From: Alphaproteobacteria bacterium
GTDB taxonomy: Bacteria; Pseudomonadota; Alphaproteobacteria; Caulobacterales; Parvularculaceae
Direction: 5' to 3'
Assembly (NCBI GenBank): GCA_030433215.1
Contig: JAUIMC010000001.1
Span: 248,001 to 312,000 of the forward strand
Length of the DNA stretch: 64,000 nucleotides
The position numbers and the translations under genes are program-made. The notes under the pieces were generated by a model. The model was not told the DNA's origin. It did not search any database and saw only the letters and a program-made list of their open reading frames with translations. Positions within the stretch are counted from its first letter, which is position 1. Every line of letters begins with the position of its first letter. Of this stretch, positions 17,443-26,229 are shown piece by piece.

Positions 17443-18432
17443 ATGCGTATTCTGTTGTCCTCATCCATGCTCGCCCTGACGGCGGCTTGCGCGTCGGCGC
17501 CCGCCGATGACGGGTTCGACCGCGCCGGTTTTGTCGGCGCCGTTCCGTTCGAGGAGACGGAGGATTACCCGGTCGAAATCGTCGAAACCGCCGTGCCGCT
17601 TCCGCTGCCGGGCCAGTTGAAGAAGATCGACGCCGCGCCGCCGGAACCGCCGGTCCCGCCCGAGGAGGCGATCGAGCAAGGCCGCGCGCATGCGCTGATG
17701 GAGCCGACGGTGGATGGCTATGTCAATGCGATCCAGGTCTATCCTTACACGGAAGGTGCGCTTTACCGGCTCTATGCTAGCCCCGGTCAGGTCAGCGATA
17801 TTGCCTTGCAGCCGGGCGAAGACCTCGTGTCCGTGTCGGCCGGCGACACGGTGCGCTGGGTCGTGGGCGACACGCTGTCCGGCTCAGGCGCCGAAGCCCG
17901 CGCGCATGTCCTCGTAAAGCCGATCAATGCCGGCATCCGCACCAATCTGATGATCGCGACTGACCGCCGGACCTATCATCTGGAACTCGAAAGCGTTGCG
18001 AGCGGCTATATGGCGGCGCTCTCCTGGCGCTATCCTGCCGACGAGCTGACCCGGCTCGCCGCGCGCAATCGCGACGCGCTGGCGCGTGACGCCGGAACGG
18101 TCGAACGCGGTCTTGCGCTGGACGGGCTTAACTTCGAGTACAGACTGACCGGCGACGATCCCGACTGGAAGCCGGTGCGCGTCTTCGATGACGGCCGTCA
18201 GGTCTTCATCCAGATGCCGGCAGGCGTGACGACCACCGACATGCCGCCGCTGTTCGTTCTCAATGACGAGAACGACGCCGAACTCGTCAATTACCGCGTG
18301 CGCGGGACGTACTATGTCGTCGATCGCCTGTTCCGCGCGGCGGAACTTCGCCTCGGCGAGAAGCCGCAGACGGTCGTACGCATCATCCGGGTCGAACGCA
18401 CCGCCTCGCTCGGCGCCGGATCGAAGGGCTGA
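17443..18432 (+). CDS. trbG: TrbG, outer-membrane-core lipoprotein (VirB9 family)
   Basis: A 329-residue VirB9 homologue beginning MRILLSSSMLALTAACAS, a lipoprotein signal with lipobox LTAAC, so it should be lipid-anchored. The VirB9/CagX domain is evident (IQVYPYTEGALYRLYASPGQ, DLVSVSAGDTVRWVVGDT, TYYVVDRLFRAAELRLG in short pieces). Start at 17443 is set by the lipobox; a longer open frame upstream lies within trbF. Forms the outer-membrane core with TrbI. Confidence 0.92.
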   Translation: MRILLSSSMLALTAACASAPADDGFDRAGFVGAVPFEETEDYPVEIVETAVPLPLPGQLKKIDAAPPEPPVPPEEAIEQGRAHALMEPTVDGYVNAIQVYPYTEGALYRLYASPGQVSDIALQPGEDLVSVSAGDTVRWVVGDTLSGSGAEARAHVLVKPINAGIRTNLMIATDRRTYHLELESVASGYMAALSWRYPADELTRLAARNRDALARDAGTVERGLALDGLNFEYRLTGDDPDWKPVRVFDDGRQVFIQMPAGVTTTDMPPLFVLNDENDAELVNYRVRGTYYVVDRLFRAAELRLGEKPQTVVRIIRVERTASLGAGSKG

Positions 18433-18437
18433 GCGCG

Positions 18438-19730
18438 ATGGCCGATCCTGTTCCCTTCGACGAGCATGCCGAGCGGCTGAAAATCCGCGCGGCGCCGCGC
18501 CCGGTCGCGAAGATCAATCGCAAAGTGCTGATGGCGGGCGCGGGCGTCGGCGCGCTGCTCCTGTTCGCGGCGGCGAGCATTGCGCTTGCCCCACCCAAAG
18601 CCGTCGATCCCGCCGACCGGCAGGAGATCTACAATACCGGCAATACGCGAAAGCCGCACCGGCTCGCCTCGCTGCCGGCGAGCTATACCGATCTGCGCCT
18701 GACGCCCAAGGATGATGCGACGCCGCCGGATGTCGTACTCGGACCGCCGCTCTCCGGCGATCTCGGCGCGACGGTGCTTCAGGCCGAACGCGAACTTGGC
18801 GTTGAGCCGCAATATGCGCGTCGGATCAATGACGACTTCCGGCCGAACCCGGAAGACGAGGCCGAACGGGCGCGGCGCATGCGGCTCGCCGCACTCGAAG
18901 AGGAAGCGGCGCGCGCGCCGGTCTTCTTCCGCCTGGAATCGGAAACCGGCGGCGCCGCGAAAACCACGGACGGCCGGTCCGCCGATCGGCTCTCTCTGGA
19001 GCGCGCGGCGCTCAACGGGATCGGACCAGACCTCCTGGCGCTCGCCGGCATGCCGCAGGGCGCGCCGTCTGCCTTCGGCGCCGAGCCCGATCCGAATTTG
19101 CAGGACCGCAAGCGCGCGTTCGCGGGCGAAACCGGAAGCCCCGACATCTATAATCCGCACAGCGTTGAAGATCCCGTCTCGCCGTATCAGGTGATGGCGG
19201 GCGCGTTGATCCCGGCGTCTCTCATCACAGGCATCAACAGCGACTTGCCGGGGACCATCATCGCCCAGGTGACGCAACCGGTCTACGACACGGTGAGCGG
19301 CGATTATCTGCTGATCCCGCAGGGTTCGCGGCTGCTCGGCCGCTATCAGTCGGAGGTTTCCTTCGGCCAGGACCGCGCCCTGGTGATCTGGGACCGGATC
19401 ATCTTTCCGGACGGGTCCTCTGTGGTGATTTCGGAGCCGGGCGCCGATGCGCAAGGCTATGCCGGCGTTTCCGACCGCACCGATCATCATTGGGGCCGCG
19501 TGTTCACCGCTGCCGGTCTCGCGACCATTCTCGGGATCGGCGCCGAACTCGGCTCCGGCGATGACAGCGACATCGAACGCGCAATCCGCCGCGGAACGAG
19601 CGACACAGTGAACCAGGCCGGCCAGCGCGTCGTCGAACGCAATCTTGGCATTCAACCAACGATCCGTGTGCGTCCCGGCTGGCCCGTTCGGGTCGTGGTG
19701 ACGCGCGATCTTGTCCTGCGGCCGCACTGA
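18438..19730 (+). CDS. trbI: TrbI, envelope-spanning T4SS protein (VirB10 family)
   Basis: A 430-residue VirB10 homologue: short cytoplasmic part, one membrane helix at about residues 32-53, a Pro-rich linker, and a C-terminal TrbI domain with YQVMAGALIPASLITGINSDLPG and YLLIPQGSRLLG blocks plus RPGWPVRVVVTRDLVL at the end. It bridges inner and outer membranes. Last of the trb genes; the two following small genes are in the same transcript by spacing. Confidence 0.93.
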   Translation: MADPVPFDEHAERLKIRAAPRPVAKINRKVLMAGAGVGALLLFAAASIALAPPKAVDPADRQEIYNTGNTRKPHRLASLPASYTDLRLTPKDDATPPDVVLGPPLSGDLGATVLQAERELGVEPQYARRINDDFRPNPEDEAERARRMRLAALEEEAARAPVFFRLESETGGAAKTTDGRSADRLSLERAALNGIGPDLLALAGMPQGAPSAFGAEPDPNLQDRKRAFAGETGSPDIYNPHSVEDPVSPYQVMAGALIPASLITGINSDLPGTIIAQVTQPVYDTVSGDYLLIPQGSRLLGRYQSEVSFGQDRALVIWDRIIFPDGSSVVISEPGADAQGYAGVSDRTDHHWGRVFTAAGLATILGIGAELGSGDDSDIERAIRRGTSDTVNQAGQRVVERNLGIQPTIRVRPGWPVRVVVTRDLVLRPH

Positions 19731-19742
19731 AGGAGGCGATCC

Positions 19743-19979
19743 ATGAGTTTGCGCATCGATAAACTGCCTGACCGCACGCCGGTCAAACTGACCATCAGCG
19801 TCGATCCCGATCTCGCACAGGCGCTTACCGACTATGCGGCGATCTACCGTCAGACCTATGGCGAGGAGGAAAAGCCCGAAACGCTGATCCCGGCCATGCT
19901 CGAAAACTTCCTCGGCGCGGACGCCGGATTCAAGCGGGCCCGCAAGGCCCTTCACGCCAACGCTAGCAAAGGAGAGTAA
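19743..19979 (+). CDS. DUF2274 domain protein
   Basis: A 78-residue protein starting MSLRIDKLPDRTPVKLTISVDP, the signature of DUF2274, which regularly follows trbI in alphaproteobacterial and Tn4371-like elements. The pattern PVKLTISVDPDLAQALTDYA resembles ribbon-helix-helix proteins, so DNA binding is plausible but unproven. A GGAGG site lies 6 bases before the ATG. It ends four bases before the DUF736 gene. Confidence 0.85.
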   Translation: MSLRIDKLPDRTPVKLTISVDPDLAQALTDYAAIYRQTYGEEEKPETLIPAMLENFLGADAGFKRARKALHANASKGE

Positions 19980-19982
19980 CCC

Positions 19983-20297
19983 ATGGCGCAGATCGGCTCA
20001 TTCAATCTCAAGGATGGAAAATATACCGGCACCATCCGGACCATGACGATTAACGTCAAGGCCCAGCTCATCCCCAACAAGGACAAGGTCAATGACGATG
20101 CGCCCGACTTCCGGATCTATGCCGGCGGCGCAGAACTTGGCGCGGCCTGGCGTCAGGACTCGAAGGATGGCGAGACGCCTTATCTCGCCGTGAAGCTCGA
20201 CGATCCGAGTTTCGACAAGCCGATGCGGGCCGCATTCTTCGAAAACGAGACGGACGGCACCGGCGTCATGGTCTGGAACCGGCCGAAGGCGCGTTGA
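19983..20297 (+). CDS. DUF736 family protein
   Basis: A 104-residue protein with the complete DUF736 pattern: IGSFNLKDGKYTGTIRT at the start, then AELGAAWRQ and YLAVKLDDPSF. The family is small, soluble and almost always carried on conjugative plasmids or integrative elements; its function is not known. AAAGGAG precedes the start. Confidence 0.88.
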   Translation: MAQIGSFNLKDGKYTGTIRTMTINVKAQLIPNKDKVNDDAPDFRIYAGGAELGAAWRQDSKDGETPYLAVKLDDPSFDKPMRAAFFENETDGTGVMVWNRPKAR

Positions 20298-20330
20298 GCG
20301 GCGCAAATCATCCGGCGATCCGAGGCGGCA

Positions 20331-20606
20331 ATGGCGTTTACGGATGAAGAGCTGCGAAGAGCGCGGATGATTCTGGCGCAGGTCGTGATGACTCATGACC
20401 GGAAATATCTTCCGCTGTTCGAAGTGCTCGACACCGAGGTGCGCAGACGGGAGGAGAGCGCTGCCCGGATCTCAGAAGTCGCCCGGAGCGCCGTTGCGGG
20501 GCGCGGCCTCCGGCGGCGCAAACGGCGCAAAGACCTGGCCGACGCGCGCCGGAAACCCGCGCAGTCGCAACAGAAGCCGGACGACCGCTTGGCGTCGAAA
20601 AATTAG
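20331..20606 (+). CDS. Small basic hypothetical protein
   Basis: A 91-residue protein: an N-terminal helical part (MAFTDEELRRARMILAQVVM, LPLFEVLDTEVRRREE) and a strongly basic Arg/Lys-rich tail. It follows DUF736 by 33 bases in the same direction and probably ends the operon. The tail suggests nucleic-acid contact, but no family is recognised. It converges on the integrase gene. Confidence 0.55.
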   Translation: MAFTDEELRRARMILAQVVMTHDRKYLPLFEVLDTEVRRREESAARISEVARSAVAGRGLRRRKRRKDLADARRKPAQSQQKPDDRLASKN

Positions 20607-20657
20607 AGCGGCGGCGAACAGGCCCGCGCGTCAAAAGCCGGACCGCGCCGGTCGCAT

Positions 20658-22082
20658 TCAGGCTGTCGCCCGCCCGTGTTTGGCGTCGAACGCCGCGAAG
20701 AAATCGTCCGGAAACGGGTGCGCGATTTTCAGAATCTCGCTCTGGCGATAGGCCATAGAGCCGCCATCGCCATATTTGGGGCGGTCATGGTCGTGCCCCA
20801 TCAGGAGGCATCGCAATTCATAGTCGATGCCTGCTTCTTTCATCCGGTTCTCGAAGGCGTGGCGGAAGGAATAGGCGACATGATTCGGCGTCTCGAAAAG
20901 ACCGCGCCGCTTGAAGGTCGCGCTCAGCGCGGCGGAGAAACTGTTGGTCTTGTCATGATAGTGGGGGAAGCCCTTCGGCGCTCGTCTTGCGGCCTCCAGG
21001 GCGACGCCGACCAGCGGGATTTCGCGTTCGGACTCGGCCGCTTTGATCTCGCGATCTTCGCGGAACGGAATGACGAGATGAGGGACATTCGCTGTCAGGC
21101 GGATGTCTTCGGGCCTGAGATTGATGACTTCTCCTGGACGGCAGCCGGTTTCGATAAGGATACAGGTGATCAGGAAGAGGTCATCGGAAATCCCGTCGAA
21201 CGCGCCGGTTTTGAGAATATGATTGCGCACCCAATCGTCGCTGAAGGCGGGGCGCTTTTTCTTTTTTCCGCGGGCGGTTTTGAAATTGAGATTGCGGAAG
21301 GGATTCGCCCTGTCCTCTTCGCCGAGATATTTGAAATAGCGCTGATAAAGGTCGCGGATGTCGCCAAAATGGCGCGCAGCGGTTTTGGGGGACTTGGCCT
21401 TGGCGCCCATCTTCTCGCGCGAGATCTGATCCGACCACCAGCCGAAATATTGCTGTGCGTGGTCGCGGGTAATGTCGGTCATGGCGAGATCGCCGACCAC
21501 CTCGACGAAATAGTTCAGCGACCGGTCTTTGGTTGCCTTCCAGAGCCGCAATTGCGCGCGCGACTTGCGCCGATTGTCGGTCGGCGCGATTTCGTCCTGA
21601 TAGAGCCGCATGGCCCCGCTGACGGTCAATTTTGGCGTGTCGACGCCGCCAAGGACAGCGTCGGTGAGTGCGGGAATCACGCGCCCGTCCGCGGTGGTCT
21701 GATTGCCGATGGCCAGCGAGCGGCGCACCAGTTCTTCGATCATGGCGGGGTCTGCGAGTTCGTGCAGCGGGCGGTATTTGAAGCCGACGGCCATGGCGCG
21801 GGCTTTGGCCAGCTCGTACCGTCTGGCGGCGGGCTCGATGTCCATGTCCTGACCGGCCGCTTCGAGCCGCATTTTCTGCTTCAGCGCGTGCCAGTATTCG
21901 TCGTCGGCGCGAGCGAGACCGTCGCGTTGTTCGCGGGCTTCCGGGAGGGCGCGCGTGCCGAGCGAAACGCGGATCAGCGGGGCGTCATAGAAGGGGGCGA
22001 GCTTGCGGGGAACGGCGCGCTGATAGTGATACCAGCCGTTGCGCAGGAGGAGGTAGCGGTCGGGATCGGATTGCTTCGACAT
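20658..22082 (-). CDS. Tyrosine site-specific integrase (DUF6538-type N-terminus)
   Basis: A 474-residue integrase. N-terminal part begins YLLLRNGWYHYQRAVPRKL, the DUF6538-like arm-binding segment; a SAM-like core-binding domain spans about 150-270; the catalytic domain follows with Arg315 (ETGCRPGEV), the box II segment YSFRHAF (Arg407, His408; the first His of HxxR is a Tyr here), GH at 429-430 and a probable nucleophile Tyr437 in PKYGDG. It should integrate and excise the element at the tRNA-Gly gene whose 3' end is 131 bases away. The gene points into the element, the usual arrangement at an attachment site. Confidence 0.9.
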   Translation of the reverse strand: MSKQSDPDRYLLLRNGWYHYQRAVPRKLAPFYDAPLIRVSLGTRALPEAREQRDGLARADDEYWHALKQKMRLEAAGQDMDIEPAARRYELAKARAMAVGFKYRPLHELADPAMIEELVRRSLAIGNQTTADGRVIPALTDAVLGGVDTPKLTVSGAMRLYQDEIAPTDNRRKSRAQLRLWKATKDRSLNYFVEVVGDLAMTDITRDHAQQYFGWWSDQISREKMGAKAKSPKTAARHFGDIRDLYQRYFKYLGEEDRANPFRNLNFKTARGKKKKRPAFSDDWVRNHILKTGAFDGISDDLFLITCILIETGCRPGEVINLRPEDIRLTANVPHLVIPFREDREIKAAESEREIPLVGVALEAARRAPKGFPHYHDKTNSFSAALSATFKRRGLFETPNHVAYSFRHAFENRMKEAGIDYELRCLLMGHDHDRPKYGDGGSMAYRQSEILKIAHPFPDDFFAAFDAKHGRATA

Positions 22083-22090
22083 CCCTGAAT

Positions 22091-22124
22091 TCTATCACAA
22101 ACTCTATCCATTTTCTATCACAAA
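22091..22124. repeat. Two 11-base direct repeats upstream of the integrase
   Basis: TCTATCACAAA occurs at 22091-22101 and again at 22114-22124, a 23-base period (close to two helical turns), with a partial copy (CTCTATCCA) between. They lie just upstream of the integrase start and between it and the tRNA. Position and spacing suit integrase arm sites or an operator for the integrase promoter. Confidence 0.55.
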
Positions 22125-22157
22125 TCTGGCGCTTTCGAGCGGACACGAAACCTAACA

Positions 22158-22167
22158 AGGCCGAAAA
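22158..22167 (-). terminator. Small hairpin downstream of tRNA-Gly
   Basis: On the minus strand AGGCC-TTTTC-GGCCT is followed by TTGTT. It is short (five base pairs plus neighbours) but sits about 45 bases after the tRNA 3' end and could end its transcript. Confidence 0.3.
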
Positions 22168-22212
22168 GGCCTGTGATTTCAATGTGTTGTTTTGAATTTT
22201 GGGTGAAGAAAA

Positions 22213-22287
22213 TGGAGCGGGCGATGAGATTCGAACTCACGACCCCAACCTTGGCAAGGTTGTGCTCTACCCCTGAGCTACGCCCGC
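22213..22287 (-). tRNA. tRNA-Gly (anticodon GCC)
   Basis: 75 bases including an encoded CCA. Acceptor stem GCGGGCG pairs with CGCCCGC, discriminator T; D-arm GCTC/GAGC; anticodon stem CAACC/GGTTG with loop TTGCCAA, giving anticodon GCC; T-arm GTGAG-TTCGAAT-CTCAT. All stems pair perfectly. It lies next to the tyrosine integrase with its 3' end facing the element, so its 3' part is the likely attachment site. I found no second copy of its 3' end at lower coordinates in this window, so the other element boundary lies outside. Confidence 0.97.
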
Positions 22288-22415
22288 TCGGCGCCTGCAT
22301 CGGCCCGCTTGGAGCCTCCGGCAGGGGCCGCTATATGCACGAGGGCCGGGCGCTTTGCAAGCGGGGAATGCGCGCCGGCGCATTGGCGGGACAAGCAGGA
22401 ATTCAAGGAGCGCAG

Positions 22416-23018
22416 ATGACGGGCGACAGGCAGAACGACAGGGCAGGCGAAGCCATGGATGAGGGGGCGGACGCGGCCGCCGCCGGAGATGGCGCCTCAG
22501 GGCCCGCGCCAGCCGACAGGGCCGCGCTGATCGCCTTTCTCGACCGGCTGGGGATCGCCCACAAGACGGTGGAGCATCCGGCCATTTTCACCGTGGAGGA
22601 GGGCCGCGACCACAAGAAGGACATGCCGGGCGGGCACTCCAAAAACCTCTTTTTGAAAGACAAAAAGGGCAAGCTGACGCTCGCCACCGCGCTCAGCGAG
22701 ACCCAGGTCGATCTCATCGGGCTCGGCAAGCGGATCGGCGCGAAGGGCCGGCTTTCCTTCGGCAAGCCGGAGTTGATGACGGATACGCTCGGGGTCATTC
22801 CCGGCGCGGTGACGCCCTTCACCCTCGTCAATGAGAGCGCCAGGGCGCTTTCGCAGGTGATCCTCGACGAAGCGCTCTTCGCGCATGATCCGGTATGGTT
22901 TCATCCGCTCGAAAACACCGCCTCCACGGCGATTTCTCCGGACGATCTCGTCCGTTTCGTGAAGGCCTGCGGCTTTGAGCCGCTGATTTTGCCGCTTTCG
23001 CGCCCGTTTGAGGGCTGA
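22416..23018 (+). CDS. Prolyl-tRNA editing protein (YbaK/ProX family)
   Basis: A 200-residue trans-editing deacylase that hydrolyses mischarged aminoacyl-tRNA(Pro), mainly Ala-tRNA(Pro). Family blocks: LGIAHKTVEHPAIFTVEEG, GGHSKNLFLKDKKG with the conserved lysine, ALSETQVDLIGLGKRIGA and PGAVTPFTLVN, given as short pieces. The first 30 residues are an Ala/Asp-rich extension without similarity, so a later start (MDEGADAA) cannot be excluded; AAGGAG five bases before 22416 supports the one used. Begins the core chromosome to the right of the element. Confidence 0.9.
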   Translation: MTGDRQNDRAGEAMDEGADAAAAGDGASGPAPADRAALIAFLDRLGIAHKTVEHPAIFTVEEGRDHKKDMPGGHSKNLFLKDKKGKLTLATALSETQVDLIGLGKRIGAKGRLSFGKPELMTDTLGVIPGAVTPFTLVNESARALSQVILDEALFAHDPVWFHPLENTASTAISPDDLVRFVKACGFEPLILPLSRPFEG

Positions 23019-23123
23019 AACGGTCCGCCGGGACGGTTGCGTTTCACGGCGCGCGCCCTCATTTAGTGAAGGAAGGCCCAATCAGGGGCCAACAGCAGAC
23101 GATTTCGGGCGCGGAGGCCTGAC

Positions 23124-24053
23124 ATGAGCGAGATTATCGGCGGCGGACAGGGAAGCGGAGCCGGAGCCCCGGACGCGGATCTGATCAAGGATGCGACCAT
23201 CGAGACGTTTGAGCAGGACGTCCTCGCCGCGTCCATGCAGACGCCGGTGATTGTCGATTTCTGGGCCGACTGGTGCGGGCCCTGCAAGCAGCTCGGGCCG
23301 CATCTGGAAAAGGCCGTGAAAGCCGCGGGCGGCAAGGTCAAGCTCGTCAAGATCGACATTGACAAGAACCAGATGCTCGCCTCGCAGATGCGCATCCAGT
23401 CGATCCCCACGGTCTACGCCTTCTTCCAGGGCCGTCCGGTGGACGGCTTCCAGGGCGCGCTCCCCGAAAGCGAGATCAAGGCGTTTGTCGACCGCCTGCC
23501 TCAGGCGGACGGCCAGTCCCAGAGCGACCCGAACCAGGATTATCTCGCCGCCGGCGACGCCGCCTTCGAAGGCGGCGATATTTCAACGGCCGCGCAGCTC
23601 TATGCCCAGGCCGCGCAAAACGATCCGCAAGATGTTGCGGCCATTGCGGGGCTGGCGCGCTGTCACCTGGCCCTTGGCGACAAGGAAAAGGCGCGCGAAA
23701 CCTTCGATCTGATCCCGGAAGACAAGCAGGGCGATCAGGCCGTGGCGAGTCTCAAGGCCGCGCTGGCGCTTGCCGACAGCGGCGGTGAGGCGGGCGATCT
23801 CGCGCAGCTCGAAGCGGACGCGCAAGCCAATCCGGAAGATCTCGATAAACGCTTCGCGCTCGCCAACGGCCTTCTCGGCGCGGGCGCGATGGAGCCGGCG
23901 ATCGAACAATTGCTGGCGATCATCGAACGCGACCGCGAATGGAATGATGCGGCGGCGCGGGAAAAACTCCTGACCGTTTTTGAAGCGCTCGGCCATGGCC
24001 ATCCCGCGACGATGCGCGGCCGGCGCAAACTGTCCTCCATCCTCTTTTCGTAA
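23124..24053 (+). CDS. cnoX: CnoX-type thioredoxin with TPR repeats (chaperedoxin)
   Basis: A 309-residue protein: thioredoxin domain (about residues 25-130) with an intact WCGPC active site, Cys51 and Cys54, then tetratricopeptide repeats (about 145-300; for example YLAAGDAAFEGGDIS, AAIAGLARCHLALGDKEKA). Homologues (YbbN/CnoX) protect proteins from over-oxidation and hand them to GroEL. Unlike the E. coli protein, the redox cysteines are kept, as in other alphaproteobacteria. Nine bases before the Lon-N gene, probably co-transcribed. Confidence 0.9.
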   Translation: MSEIIGGGQGSGAGAPDADLIKDATIETFEQDVLAASMQTPVIVDFWADWCGPCKQLGPHLEKAVKAAGGKVKLVKIDIDKNQMLASQMRIQSIPTVYAFFQGRPVDGFQGALPESEIKAFVDRLPQADGQSQSDPNQDYLAAGDAAFEGGDISTAAQLYAQAAQNDPQDVAAIAGLARCHLALGDKEKARETFDLIPEDKQGDQAVASLKAALALADSGGEAGDLAQLEADAQANPEDLDKRFALANGLLGAGAMEPAIEQLLAIIERDREWNDAAAREKLLTVFEALGHGHPATMRGRRKLSSILFS

Positions 24054-24062
24054 AGGCGGCCA

Positions 24063-24737
24063 ATGGCGACAGGTTCGGCGGCGAAAGGGCCGGGAAAACC
24101 CGGAAAAATGAAAACGGAGCCGGAAACGCTGCCGCTATTTCCCCTTTCCGGCGCGCTCTTGATGCCGGGCGGGCAATTGCCGCTCAATATTTTCGAGCCG
24201 CGCTATCTCGCCATGGTGGACGCCGCGCTCGCCGGCGACCGCCTTATCGGCATGATCCAGCCCCTCGAGGATACGGATCTCGGCCGGCCGCAGCTTTACG
24301 GCGCCGGGTGCGCCGGGCGCATCACTTCTTTCGCCGAAACGGGCGACGGGCGCTATCTCATCAATCTGACGGGCACGCGGCGTTTCGCGCTCGCTGAGGA
24401 ACTCTCGACCGACACGGCCTACCGCCTCGCGCGGCCTGACTGGGAGGCCTTCGTCATTGACGCGGAGGACGATCCGACCGTCAAGCAGATCGACCGCGAG
24501 GCGTTGCTCGAAGCCTTGCAGGATTATCTCGCTGCGGAGAATTTGCAGATCGAATGGGAAAAGGCGGCGGAAGCCTCGCCCCAGTCGCTGATTGTCTCGC
24601 TGGCCATGGGCTGCCCTTTCCAGCCTAATGAAAAACAGGCCCTGCTCGAGGCCAAGACCATTGCCGAACAGGCCGAGTGTCTGATGGCGCTGATGGCGCT
24701 GGCGGGCGGCGATGACAGCGACGTTCCGCTGCAATGA
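24063..24737 (+). CDS. Lon N-terminal substrate-binding domain protein
   Basis: A 224-residue protein composed of only the LON substrate-binding domain: [30 protein letters not shown] in pieces, then YGAGCAGRI and [19 protein letters not shown]. It lacks the ATPase and protease parts of Lon. The family is widespread next to cnoX and Trm112-like genes in alphaproteobacteria, as here; a role in protein quality control is likely but unproven. Confidence 0.88.
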   Translation: MATGSAAKGPGKPGKMKTEPETLPLFPLSGALLMPGGQLPLNIFEPRYLAMVDAALAGDRLIGMIQPLEDTDLGRPQLYGAGCAGRITSFAETGDGRYLINLTGTRRFALAEELSTDTAYRLARPDWEAFVIDAEDDPTVKQIDREALLEALQDYLAAENLQIEWEKAAEASPQSLIVSLAMGCPFQPNEKQALLEAKTIAEQAECLMALMALAGGDDSDVPLQ

Positions 24738-24759
24738 TGAAAACAAGGACGGCCCTGCG

Positions 24760-24972
24760 ATGAGCGAAGCGAAACCCCAGCCGGAACTCGACAGGCGGCT
24801 TCTTGAAATTCTGGTCTGTCCGCAGACCAAAGGCCCGCTCGATTACGACCGCGCGGCCGGCGAGCTGATCAGTAAAAAGGCGGGCCTCGCCTATCCCATC
24901 CGCGACGGCGTGCCGATCATGCTGATCGAGGAGGCGCGCACCCTGTCCGATGAGGAAATGCGCGGGCGTTAA
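24760..24972 (+). CDS. Trm112-like small protein
   Basis: A 70-residue Trm112-family protein: [17 protein letters not shown], then [20 protein letters not shown]. In bacteria these YcaR-like proteins keep the fold but only one of the zinc cysteines; they may activate methyltransferases as in eukaryotes, a role still uncertain. The ATG is preceded by AAGGAC; it starts 22 bases after the Lon-N stop. Confidence 0.88.
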   Translation: MSEAKPQPELDRRLLEILVCPQTKGPLDYDRAAGELISKKAGLAYPIRDGVPIMLIEEARTLSDEEMRGR

Positions 24973-25094
24973 GCCTTTTCCGCGCCGCCGGGGGCTCGTT
25001 CTGTCCTGAAACAGCGTTAACGGTCCGGACTGTGCATGGACCTTTGCGGGCCGGCATTGCCGCCGGCGCTGTTTTGAAGTCGGAGACGGGCGCG

Positions 25095-26225
25095 GTGTCT
25101 GCGCAGTTGGAAAAAGACTTATCGCCGGAAATTCGGGCGCAGCTCGTTTCGCCCGAAGACGCGCCCGCCCTGCGCGATGCGTGGGGCGCGCTTTGCCGCG
25201 ATCTTCTCGAAGAAAACCCCTTCTTTGCGCCGGAGACATTGCTGCCGGCGCTTGAGGCTTATGGGCGCGCGCGCGTTTACCTTGCCTGTGCGTGGTCGAG
25301 GGATACGCTGATCGCGGTTCTGCCGGTCGTCAGAAAACGGTTTTATGCGCGCCTGCCGGTTTCCTATTGGATGACCTGGAGCCATCCCCACTGCTATTAC
25401 GCGGCCCCGCTTATTCGCCGGGGCCATGAAGAGGCGGCGTTCGCCGCGCTCTATGCGCTTTTATGCGACGGCGACGAGGGCCGCGCGTTTTTGCGGCTGT
25501 CGCGCCTCGACCGCGAGGGGCCGGCGATGAAAGCCGCTCAGGCGGCGGCGCATGCGGAGCGGCGGCTTTCTTACGAATCCGGCGCCATCGCCCGCGCCAT
25601 GCTGTCTTCCGGCGCCTCAGTCGAAGCGACGCTGGCCGTTCACGTGGGCAAGAAAAAGCGCAAGGAACTGGCGCGGCTCAAGAAACGGCTTGAGGAAAAG
25701 GGCGCCCTCAGGCTGCGCCTCCTGTCGCCGGGCGATGACATTCATCAGTGGACAGAAGAGTTTCTTGAACTCGAGCACAAGAGCTGGAAGGGCCGGGCGA
25801 AAACCTCGCTGAAATCCAGCGAAAGAGACGCCGCATGGTTCCGCGAAACCCTGGCCGGGATGGCGAGGCGCGGGCGCCTGCATTTCCTGCGGCTTGATCT
25901 CGATGAAAAGCCCATCGCCATGCTGGCGACGCTGATGATGAACGGCGCGGCCTATTCTCTCAAAATCTGTCATGATCCCGACTTCGGCCGCTATTCGCCG
26001 GGCGTCATGATCGAGGTCGAAGCCATGCGCTCCCTGATGGCGCAGCCCGGTTTCCGCTTCGCCGATTCCTGCGCCGCGCCGGACCATTCCATGATCAACG
26101 GGTTGTGGCGCGCGCGCCGCGTTGTCACCGGCCTTAATGTCAGCGGTCGAAGCGCCGCCGCGCGCGGCAGTCTCGGGCTGGCGCGGCTGTTGGAGGGCGC
26201 GCGGGCGCGCCTGCCGAAAGGGTAA
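25095..26225 (+). CDS. FemAB/GNAT-like acyltransferase (Acetyltransf_6)
   Basis: About 376 residues (397 if the GTG at 25032 is used). The middle part has the tandem GNAT layout of FemAB-like proteins: VHVGKKKRKELARLKKRLEE (basic helix), FLELEHKSWKGRAKTSL and LRLDLDEKPIAMLATLMMNGAAYSLKICHDPDFGRYSPGVMIE in pieces, the latter being the hallmark of Acetyltransf_6. Substrate unknown; relatives act in polysaccharide or lipid modification. GGAG lies nine bases before the GTG at 25095. The gene for a JmjC/cupin protein follows after four bases, so the two probably act together. Confidence 0.8.
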   Translation: MSAQLEKDLSPEIRAQLVSPEDAPALRDAWGALCRDLLEENPFFAPETLLPALEAYGRARVYLACAWSRDTLIAVLPVVRKRFYARLPVSYWMTWSHPHCYYAAPLIRRGHEEAAFAALYALLCDGDEGRAFLRLSRLDREGPAMKAAQAAAHAERRLSYESGAIARAMLSSGASVEATLAVHVGKKKRKELARLKKRLEEKGALRLRLLSPGDDIHQWTEEFLELEHKSWKGRAKTSLKSSERDAAWFRETLAGMARRGRLHFLRLDLDEKPIAMLATLMMNGAAYSLKICHDPDFGRYSPGVMIEVEAMRSLMAQPGFRFADSCAAPDHSMINGLWRARRVVTGLNVSGRSAAARGSLGLARLLEGARARLPKG

Positions 26226-26229
26226 TGTC

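Noticed and set aside
18312-19955. Open frame of 547 codons on the minus strand
   Set aside because: Antisense to trbG/trbI; no motif and crosses three real genes.
20676-22088. Open frame of 470 codons on the plus strand
   Set aside because: Antisense to the integrase, which has the catalytic residues.
1-22212. A second copy of the tRNA-Gly 3' end marking the left element boundary
   Set aside because: Reading by eye found no stretch matching the T-arm and acceptor stem; the boundary is probably outside the window.
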